Positions 56,930 through 64,000 of a stretch of DNA of 64,000 nucleotides are shown one piece after another (position 1 is the stretch's first letter; the number at the start of each line of letters is the position of its first letter). Position numbers and translations under genes: made by a program. The notes under the pieces are model-generated. The model was not told where the DNA came from and ran no database searches. It saw only the letters and a program-made list of their open reading frames with translations. Origin of the DNA: Brachycybe producta (Eukaryota > Arthropoda > Diplopoda > Playtdesmida > Andrognathidae); assembly GCA_036925085.1 (NCBI GenBank), contig JAUPFP010000022.1:1-64000 (forward strand), read 5' to 3'.

Positions 56930-57660
56930 TATTCCAAAAAACGTTACTTAAGCCAAAGTGAAACTTAAACATAAGGTAAACTTAAAAGCTCTCCATAGCC
57001 TTACATTTAGAAAGTTTTGACTGACGTCATAGGCAGGGCCGGATTTACCTATATGCTAAAAAAGCTGCAGCTTAGGGTCTCACAATACAAGGGGCCTCAC
57101 TTCATCAAAAAATATTTTTCCATTTTTAACAAAGTTAAGATAAAATGAACAAAAAGTTTAATCATCAAAGTTCAGAGTTAGAAAGGTCATCTTTAGAATC
57201 AGATGTAGCATCATATAAGACATCACCTATTCCATTAAAATGGAATTTGAGGGTCCATTTGAGGGTTATGACATGTTTTTGATTGCAAACAAGCTTAAAA
57301 TACTCTTATGAATCAATTATATGCACCAGTGTTTCTTTTTTTTTTTTTGGTTTTGGTACTTGAATACAAGTTTTCCAAATAAATTATCACTTTGTGAAAT
57401 ATTTCAATGAAATGAAATATTTCATTGAAATTTCATTTGAAATATTTCACTGGCACACCACTACACAAATGTTAAGGAATTAAAATGTTAAAAAAAATTG
57501 TGATAATTTTTTGGTGGAGGGGAAAGGGCCTCTTAAATGTTATAGCTTAGGGCCACAACAAGTCTAAATCCGGCCCTGGTCATAGGGAACGTTTCTCTCT
57601 ATAGTAAGCCTATGGCTACTTTTTAAGTTTCACTTTGGCTTAAGTAACGATTTAGAATAC
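56930..57660. mobile_element. Foldback element interrupted by a hAT insertion
   Basis: The outer arms 'cttaagccaaagtgaaactt' (near 56948) and 'aagtttcactttggcttaag' (ending near 57644) are inverse. Between them sits the hAT element below, so the outer element is older. Confidence 0.78.
57034..57578. mobile_element. hAT-like element with perfect 8-bp duplication
   Basis: CAGGGCCGGATTTACCTAT ... AAATCCGGCCCTG, flanked by GTCATAGG at 57026-57033 and 57579-57586. The 'CAGGGCCGG' terminus is typical of hAT. About 545 bp, no transposase. 'gcttagggtctcacaatac' and the inverse 'agcttagggccacaaca' are sub-terminal. Confidence 0.9.
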
Positions 57661-58000
57661 AGCTGTTAGATCGTATTCTTAACGAATATTAAGTCGAAGG
57701 TAGTGCTAAACTCATAACCTTTGGGTTTTAGCTTTAACTAAGCTGATATTAAAAAGACCCAAAGGCTCAAAGTTTAAAACTTTTCAAACTTGGCACTTGA
57801 ACCCTCTTAGCAAGGCTCCAACATTGAAAAAAATGTTTTATTCAGTTTGTCTTTTTTTGTAAAATTATGTTGGTGGTTCAGAGAGGGGGGTCAAGTAGAA
57901 CTTCAAGTGCCAAGTTTTCTTCTACAATTTGAGTTTTTTTTACCAGATTTTTGTTTGGTTATGCTACATTTTTAAAACAATTTTAAGGAAATCTTAAATA
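57661..58000. other. Intergenic DNA with an imperfect palindrome
   Basis: 'caaacttggcacttgaaccc' (57785) pairs with 'gaacttcaagtgccaagttt' (57900); relatives near 14420 and 22990. Probably another small foldback family. Confidence 0.5.
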
Positions 58001-58004
58001 CGGT

Positions 58005-58685
58005 ACGTGTTTTAGTATACTAGAAGAGTAAATGAATCACTTTAGGTTTTATTGTAGTTTTATTTTTAAAAATAAACTTTTTCTGGCAGTTTGTAAATAA
58101 TAAGCCAACTTTTTAAATATTTTTGGATGTTGTCAGTTGATTTTATATAGTTTTTGTGGTTCAATTTGAAATTTCCATAAAAAGTTTAATTTTTAAACGT
58201 ATGAAAATTAAAATTAGGGATGGGACATTCGAATCCTTGAATCCCGCGAATCTTGAAAAATATTCGAGATTCGAAAACTCGAATCTTCGCGCTTTTTTCG
58301 TCTTTCGAATCCTAACCTAAAAAAAAACTGTTAAAAACTTTGGTAAAATTAGTTTTAATTCCATTGACGTCCAATAGGAGCGTTCACTAACAAAAAAAAC
58401 CGGCGATTGTTGCAATTTCGGTGGTTGACCAGGATCACCAATGGATCACCTTGTGGCGACACACTGTGTTTTATAATTATTAATTTAATATTTAATATTA
58501 TTTCATTTATTTGTATCTGCTTAATGAATAATATAGGATTCTTATATGAAGGATTCGAGAACCTTTTAGGATTCGGATTCGAGAACCTTTTAGGATTCGT
58601 CCCACCTCTAATTAAAATCACGTTAAGCGATTCCGTTACGCTTCTAGTTTCTAGAACACGCACATAGTTTTGTCTTTAAGTTGTT
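58005..58685. mobile_element. F1 copy split by a hAT-like MITE
   Basis: F1 left arm at about 58010-58206; right arm at about 58619-58680 ('cgcttctagtttctagaaca'). Confidence 0.78.
58215..58610. mobile_element. hAT-like MITE with perfect 8-bp duplication (copy 2)
   Basis: TAGGGATGGGACATTCGAATC-type left end (first 20 bases) and CGTCCCACCTCTA right end, flanked by ATTAAAAT at 58207-58214 and 58611-58618. Homologue of 6573-6963. Confidence 0.9.
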
Positions 58686-59440
58686 TTTAAAACACGGAAG
58701 AATGAGATTTTTTGCAAAACGTTTTTTACGTCAAAAAGTTGCTTCACTAAGAACAACTCCGCAAAACTTTCTAAACTCGTGTCGTTACTTTAACGGCTTC
58801 AAGTCTTTAATAATTTATTTTAATTAATTTATGCACGTTAGCTGCAAATTTTAATTGTAAAAAAACTTAATATTTATTTCACTTTTTTTTTTGGTAAAAA
58901 AATCTTTCTTGCTTAAAACTCTTCACAAATATACAGTATAATTCTTATTTTTCTACGCATTTTGGGGACTTTTTGTGGCACTTTTTTTTTCAACAAGTTT
59001 GATTTTTCGGATATAATGCTTTTTTTTTTAATGTCAAAGTGGAAAATTCTGTAATTCTAGAAAATTACTAGTCAATGTGAAAAACCATTAGATTGGAAGT
59101 AAAATTATTTTGTCTGATAGAAAACAGATGATTTCAAACGTTCTAAACAATTTCAAACAAATGATTTCTGGAATACGGGGTAAGTCTCCGACTTGCACGG
59201 ATCCGTATATATTCGCACGGTTGCTGTACTTCCCTTTACATTAGCAACGCCACGTGTCGATTCGCTCTGTAAACGCAATTAAAATACATAGGAAACACAT
59301 GGGATTCAACTTATGCGGTTTTTCGAGTTATGTAGGAGACCTTCAAAAGTTCGGGACGAATTAACCGCGGACGTTGAGGACTTAACTGTACTTTTGCTTT
59401 TACAACTTTTCTGTCAGACAAAATAATATACTGTATAATA
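58686..59440. other. AT-rich intergenic DNA
   Basis: No gene or repeat class recognised. Confidence 0.35.
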
Positions 59441-59780
59441 CATACGAGGCGTGTCTCAGAAGTAATGGGGAATATGATTTATTTTAAAATTCGTTTTTAA
59501 ACCTAACTACAATTTAATGTGATCTCCTTCAACGTATGTTAGTTGCGAAAACACGCACCACTCTCAACGGTTCTGGAAGTCTTTTTTCCCCCGTTAATTT
59601 GTTTCTGAATGTTTTCTCGTCTCGTGATTATCACGACTTGTTAACTGATTTTTAATCCTAGGGAATAGGAAGAAGTCGTCGCATGCTATGCTATCCTATG
59701 CTATGTATGGTGGATGTGCGACTTCTTCCACCTCTCAAAGATTAAAAAAATCAGAGACAAAAGGTCGTGATCATCACAAG

Positions 59781-60087
59781 ACGATGGACAACATTCGGAA
59801 AGCATCAGCACAACTTATGAACACCTTAACGGGAAAAAGACTTCCAGAATTGTTAAACCCAAGTTAGAAATATACAATTAAGTGCGGCGGAAATGCGGAA
59901 TAGCAAGTCACAGCAAGTAATGCAGTGAGGAGCACGACATTGGCTGTGACGTCACTATTCCGTATTGTCGTTTGCGCCGGACTTAGTCGTATATATTCAA
60001 TGCCTTCACCAGGAATGGCAGAAGCGCTGAGAACGGTGTGTGCGTTCACAAGGAGCGTACTTTAAAGGAGATCACCTTAAATTGTAA
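59781..60087 (+). pseudogene. Mariner transposase C-terminal fragment, broken
   Basis: Plus-strand 'TMDNIRKAS' (59782) and, after a small insertion at about 59872-59998, 'CLHQEWQKR' then TGA where the family has Trp, then 'ERCVRSQGAYFKGDH' and TAA at 60085-60087. 'W-K/Q-K-R-W...C...G-YF-GD' is the C-terminal signature of Tc1/mariner transposases. The in-frame stop at 60028-60030 and the insertion show it is dead. Confidence 0.8.
59872..59998. mobile_element. Small palindromic insert in the mariner remnant
   Basis: 'taagtgcggcggaaatgcgg' and 'ttgtcgtttgcgccggactt' are imperfect inverses, with 'gtgacgtcac' in the centre. Related to 23.64-23.80 kb. Confidence 0.6.
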
Positions 60088-60135
60088 TTAAGTTCAGTAA
60101 GAAATGTTAAAATAAAATCATTCTCGTTGCTTCCG

Positions 60136-60925
60136 AGAGTATTGGCTTTAATGATGATTCAGTTAACGATTCAATGTTTAGGAACTCTATCGTTAAGCGA
60201 GGTATTTCTCTGGTTGACGTTTTACCGGCATTTAAGAAATTTGCCCAAATTGACTATTGAATTTGTAGAATTAACTGATTTTTCACTTTTTCACAAAGGA
60301 ATGAGAGAACTTTCGACTCCAAAGAAAGAAAAAACATTAACATTTTACTAAAAGCTAATTTTGGAATGACTTAAATAAAATATATGACACAAATAATTTG
60401 AAACAAATTTGATTCGGCTCTTCAGTTGTCTTCTTTGTACGAACACAGTTTCTAGTTCGTAACTTTTCTTTTTTTCTTTCTTTCTTCGAAATCGTTTTTT
60501 TCGTGTGTTCGATCACGAAAAAAAAAAACATAAAATGAGACAAACATTTAAAAGAAAATAATTGCAAAGTAAAATTAGTTAATAAAAAATAATTAAAAAA
60601 ACGAAGGTGAAATCCTTTTTAAAACATATGATATAAAAATGTCGACAAACAATCGACACTTAAGATTCTTTTACTAAAGTGTTAGTAAAACTTACTTAAG
60701 GAATGACTTCGAGATTCCATTGCAGAGAGAGAGAGAGAGAGAGAGAATAAAATAATCCAAATTAAAATATCTTCCATCTTAATTATCTCTATTTACAATT
60801 ATAACAGCAAAGTTCTCTAAAAAAAAACTGAGCGTTCTCAATTTTAATTAATTAGGAATTACTGTTTTTTTAAAACAATAGTTGCACCAAAAAAAATCAT
60901 GGATTTTAAAAATTGAAAAAGCCTC
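60136..60925. other. Intergenic DNA
   Basis: A (GA)n run lies at about 60725-60747. No gene supported; the 74-codon plus-strand frame at 60127-60351 has no recognisable feature. Confidence 0.4.
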
Positions 60926-61016
60926 CTGGAACTCTAGTTATTGTCTTTCGGAAGCAAAATTAAGAGAAACTAAAAAGTCTTTTAGAAACTAGAAAGGGTA
61001 GCGCGCAATCATTTAA

Positions 61017-61812
61017 AGGTGCGCGATAGACGGTGCTACCTTTGATGCTAGATACTGGCTTCTAATCTCGCTCACCCATAGCGAAATATCGGCTGATAAA
61101 ATGGCTATCGTTAAACGGTTTACATGGTGCTGCTAAAAAGTATGTAGTCGCGAGCGTTTGAAGAATTATTCTGTGGCGACATCGAGTCACTAGCATGGCG
61201 TCATGAGGCGGGTATCCACTTGTTGCATTTCTGCATATCGTATCACCGTTGCGTATTGTACCCGATACGGGTATGATGCGCAACGGTGATACGATACGCA
61301 GAAATGCAACAATTCACTGAACATTCACTGATACGGATACGGTGATGTGCACACTACTCGATGTTTCTCTTATCATCAATGCGTTGCGTTTCAAAATACA
61401 CAATTCGAGATTGCAGACGTCCCCGTTTCATGGCACGTCGAGTTCCCAAACGCGAATTAAAAAATATTGTTCAACGGAGTGACTGAGCGCGCTGCCCGTC
61501 CCGACTTACTCCACCGCGTATCGTATCATTTCTTTGACGTGACGGAGAAAAAACCCGACAAATGATAGATCGGGTTCGTTGCGTTTCTTTGTATCATATT
61601 TTGATACGGAACGATGCTACGTTAGCTGTATCCAGTGATACGCATCGGCATTGGGGATACGATACGCAGAAATGCAACAAGTGGATACCCGGCCAATGGG
61701 ATGATGTACTTCGAGCTAGTAGCTGAACGTTAGCATTAAAGTTGAGCATGTTCAACTTTAAAGCCGCTTCCTGTTCAAAGCGAACAAAAGTAGCACCATG
61801 TACCGCTCCCTA
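61017..61812. mobile_element. PIF/Harbinger-like element inserted in F1
   Basis: Ends AGGTGCGCGATAGACGGTG and CACCATGTACCGCTCCCTA, flanked by TAA at 61014-61016 and 61813-61815. Confidence 0.75.
61209..61691. mobile_element. Innermost foldback element
   Basis: 'gggtatccacttgttgcatt' and 'aatgcaacaagtggataccc' are exact inverses. An extra inverted pair inside, 'gtatcaccgttgcg'/'cgcaacggtgatac', makes a strong hairpin at about 61240-61300. Confidence 0.82.
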
Positions 61813-62025
61813 TAAGGGTATTTTTATCTTAAAAACTATCGTTTGTTTAAATTCGGGGCATTTTGAAACTCGCAAAAAAAGCGTATTTTGAAAGATAGCA
61901 AGATAAAAATTGCCCTTAAGTGATTGAGCTACCCTTCTAGTTTCTAAAACACTTAAGTTTCTTTTCATTTTACACCTGAAAGAGAATAATCAATAGTATG
62001 AGTGAGGGGCGTTTTGGCGCTTTAA

Positions 62026-62233
62026 GGGTTGGAACACATAGGCGACTTTTGAAAGACTTTTCGGCGACAAAATGAAGTCGAAACTCATTTTCTATGGAAT
62101 GATGTCCCAACATTGGGATAAAGTTAAAAGTCGCCTCTGTGCCGAGGTTGGTTTGTGTCTTTCCATAGAAAATACACTGTGACGAGAGTCCAGCGACCTT
62201 CGATTTCAATTTGTCGCCGGTGTGCCAATGCCC
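62026..62233. mobile_element. piggyBac-like MITE
   Basis: GGGTTGGAACACATAGGCGAC-type left end (first 20 bases) and GTCGCCGGTGTGCCAATGCCC-type right end, flanked by TTAA at 62022-62025 and 62234-62237. TTAA is the piggyBac target. Confidence 0.75.
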
Positions 62234-62484
62234 TTAAACCCACCTTAAGATTGTTTTAAAAAAATCTTGTGATATGAATAATGCAACTCTGCTAATTTGT
62301 GGTGTCCACGAAATAGAACTAAAGGATGTTTGCTGTCTCGATATTCACGCGCAACACACGGTGCTCTAATCATCAAAAGTCACTCGTGTTTCATTACTAG
62401 TTCAAAAGTTGCTTCTTCTAGAAAGTACTTTTACCTTAGTGAGTAAGGTAAATGTCATTTACTTAAATGGTAAATGTAAATGGG

Positions 62485-62875
62485 AAGTGTTGTTTTTGAA
62501 AGGTAACTGGAACTTAAGTTACTTTAGAAAAGTGATTGGAACTTTTTCTTGAAACTTTGTTGCTTTTGAAAAGTAACTGGGATTTTATTTACAAACGTAC
62601 TTCAAGAATGTAACAAACTTAAGTTACATTACTTGTGAAAATTAACTGGAATTTTTTTTATCTTGAAAAGTAATTGGAACTTAAGTTACTTTTGTAACTG
62701 GAACTTTTATTTCGTATTTAAATCGAATTTTTAGAAAACAACTGATACTTTAAACTGGAACTTTGTCGCTTTTGAAAAATAACTGGAACTTTTGCTTTAG
62801 AAAAGTAATTGGAATTTTTTTTAAACTGGAACTTTGTCGTTTTTTAAAAGTAACTGGAACTTAATATACCTTCGG
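62485..62875. repeat. Degenerate short-unit repeat 'aaaagtaactggaactt'
   Basis: About a dozen irregularly spaced 'ttgaaaagtaactggaac' units, continuing at 63062-63110 beyond a GC-rich block. Confidence 0.8.
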
Positions 62876-63058
62876 AAAGCGCTGACCGATCCTGGTCTGT
62901 TAGGACCTGGTAGAGTGCATCGGCAACCCGAGCCCACTTTCGGCCAACCGTGGCCGAAATTGGGCCTGACTTGGGTCAAAACTGGCCACGGTAGCAAAAC
63001 GTTGAGAACGGGTAAAAAGTTTACTCCCTCGGGGCGTAAACCTCGGGAGCATCTATGA
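62876..63058. other. GC-rich block interrupting the repeat
   Basis: Markedly GC-rich relative to both sides ('ggccaaccgtggccgaaatt', 'cccgagcccactttcgg') and placed inside the 'taactggaac' array. It looks inserted, but I cannot identify it; a 74-codon frame spans it without recognisable motifs. Confidence 0.45.
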
Positions 63059-63110
63059 CTTTGTTGCTTTTGAAAAATAACTGGAACTCAAATTACTTTT
63101 GAAAATATCA

Positions 63111-63538
63111 ATAACGTAGAACAACACGAAACTCAGTTTACCCTAAGCATTACGTGTCATCTAAAACGCTTACGAGACTGCGAACTTCCCTTTGACGCTC
63201 TAAATCACGTGAGAAAAACTTCGTACGTCACACCACGAAAACGTGACGATCGAACATAGACACTTTTCCTTGGAATGCTTCTTTTCATACTTTACACATT
63301 GTTAGCTGGTGTGGCCCTTTCACAATCGGGTGATTTAATGGCAGTGTAACAAACACGAGTCACGAAACACGAGATCGTCTCCATCGAGAGAGCGAGAGAG
63401 AGATGGGGGAGGAAGAGGAGGGGGGGGGGAGGGGGTTGTTTGTTGTTTTTGTTCCATCGAAAGAACAATCGATTGATACCAATTTCTTTTGCATCTTTTT
63501 TTTTTTTTGTTATTTCAAAAAAGGCCGGACTCACTTTT
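63111..63538. other. 3' flank of the LIM kinase gene
   Basis: Likely 3' UTR on the minus strand plus a GA/G-rich low-complexity tract at 63385-63436. Nothing else seen. Confidence 0.4.
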
Positions 63539-64000
63539 TCAAAGTGGCGTCGTCTCCACTTCGTCGTCAACATAGCTGCTGTCTAAACTAGGCGATACGG
63601 GTGGCGAATCCAAACAGAAATCGTGACACCCTTCGCTGATAGTTCTTAACATCGGAGGTGGACGTTTGTTTTCCGGAGTCAGAGCCTCGGGAGTTGTCGA
63701 TTCGGACGACGTCGGAGATCTTGCCGTATAGTTTAGTATCTCGTTGCTGAGATCGTGTGGAATGTCGGCGCCGACGATCAGATGCATCGCTAGGCCTTCT
63801 AACCACGTTTCCATCGTCTCAAACAGCGGCCTTTTTCGTAAAGGAGAAGAGAAAAAAACATTAAAAAGAGATTTTCCCCGAAGATCCCGATTGTAGTAGT
63901 TTATATTTAGTTAAGTTACCTTTTTTCCGGGTCCAAATCACAGCAAAGAAAGGCGATTTTGTAGAATGGTTCTGGACATCCGTTACAGAACTTTTCTCGG
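63539..64000 (-). CDS. LIMK: LIM-domain kinase (LIMK), last two exons
   Basis: Exon 64000-63920 (cut by the window edge) and exon 63830-63539 (TGA), joined in phase 2 across an 89-bp intron. LIM kinases phosphorylate cofilin and so stabilise actin filaments. The end of the kinase domain is visible: 'GCPEPFYKIAFLCCDLDPEKR' (shown in parts: 'PEPFYKI', 'CCDLDPEKRP'), then 'METWLEGLAMHL', matching LIMK 'CCDLDPEKRPSF...WLETLRMHL' rather than TESK kinases. The tail of about 75 residues is Ser/Thr/Pro-rich ('SPTSSESTTPEALTPENKRP', 'SPPVSPSLDSS') and probably flexible. The LIM, PDZ and catalytic parts would lie beyond 64 kb. Confidence 0.88.

Larger units (their letters stand above)
59446..60135 (+). 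mobile_element. Palindromic mariner-like remnant
   Basis: The left part (59446-59690) is the inverse of the right part (59750-60135): shared 'gtgatctccttcaa'/'aaggagatcacctt', 'tctggaagtcttttt'/'aaaaagacttccaga' and 'cgtgattatcacgac'/'gtcgtgatcatcac'. Outer ends 'gtctcagaagtaatgggga' and the inverse of 'cgttgcttccgagag' are mariner-like. Both arms derive from the same transposase 3' end. Confidence 0.78.
60930..61990. mobile_element. F1 copy containing two nested insertions
   Basis: F1 left arm 60930-61016 and right arm 61816-61990 ('acccttctagtttctaaaac') are split by the element at 61017-61812, itself split by the element at 61209-61691. Confidence 0.8.

Overview
This looks like nuclear DNA from an invertebrate animal. 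The genes have short exons and GT-AG introns with matching phases. Exons match animal-specific proteins (synergin gamma, LIM kinase, RPUSD4, and the transcobalamin/intrinsic-factor family). The sequence is AT-rich and intergenic DNA is dominated by inverted-repeat transposon remnants and minisatellites. There are no bacterial operons, ribosome-binding sites, rRNA or ordinary tRNA genes. The gene set suits a non-vertebrate deuterostome such as a tunicate, but I cannot name the species.

Layout. 1-14.5 kb: no confident gene; a ~157-bp tandem array, foldback elements, a solo-LTR-like element, four 9-bp-TSD MITEs, a 21-bp minisatellite at 5-6 kb and further minisatellites at 9.2-9.7 and 13.15-13.9 kb. 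14.59-19.55 kb (+): the 3' five exons of a cobalamin-binding-protein-like gene, two of whose introns carry minisatellites. 19.6-27.1 kb: AT-rich DNA full of MITEs. 27.12-33.28 kb (-): a complete 11-exon synergin-gamma gene (865 codons). 33.3-49.9 kb: repeats plus two intact two-exon genes on the minus strand (39.21-40.52 and 45.32-46.13 kb) and a decayed third copy at 35.6 kb. These encode 72-73 aa secreted peptides with a six-cysteine pattern like CS-alpha-beta defensins; they are the most novel content here. 50.01-56.01 kb (+): an RPUSD4-like mitochondrial pseudouridine synthase gene of seven exons with a long acidic N-terminal extension. 56-63.5 kb: nested transposons, including a palindromic mariner remnant. 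63.54-64 kb (-): the last two exons of a LIM-domain kinase gene that continues beyond the window.

The genes do unrelated jobs: vitamin B12 binding, AP-1 clathrin trafficking, mitochondrial RNA modification, actin regulation and probably secreted defence peptides. Only the small cysteine-rich genes form a local family. Repeat families can be classed from target-site duplications seen in the sequence: 9 bp (Mutator-like), 8 bp (hAT-like), TAA/TTA (PIF/Harbinger-like), TTAA (piggyBac-like) and TA (Tc1/mariner-like). Several insertions are nested, giving relative ages.
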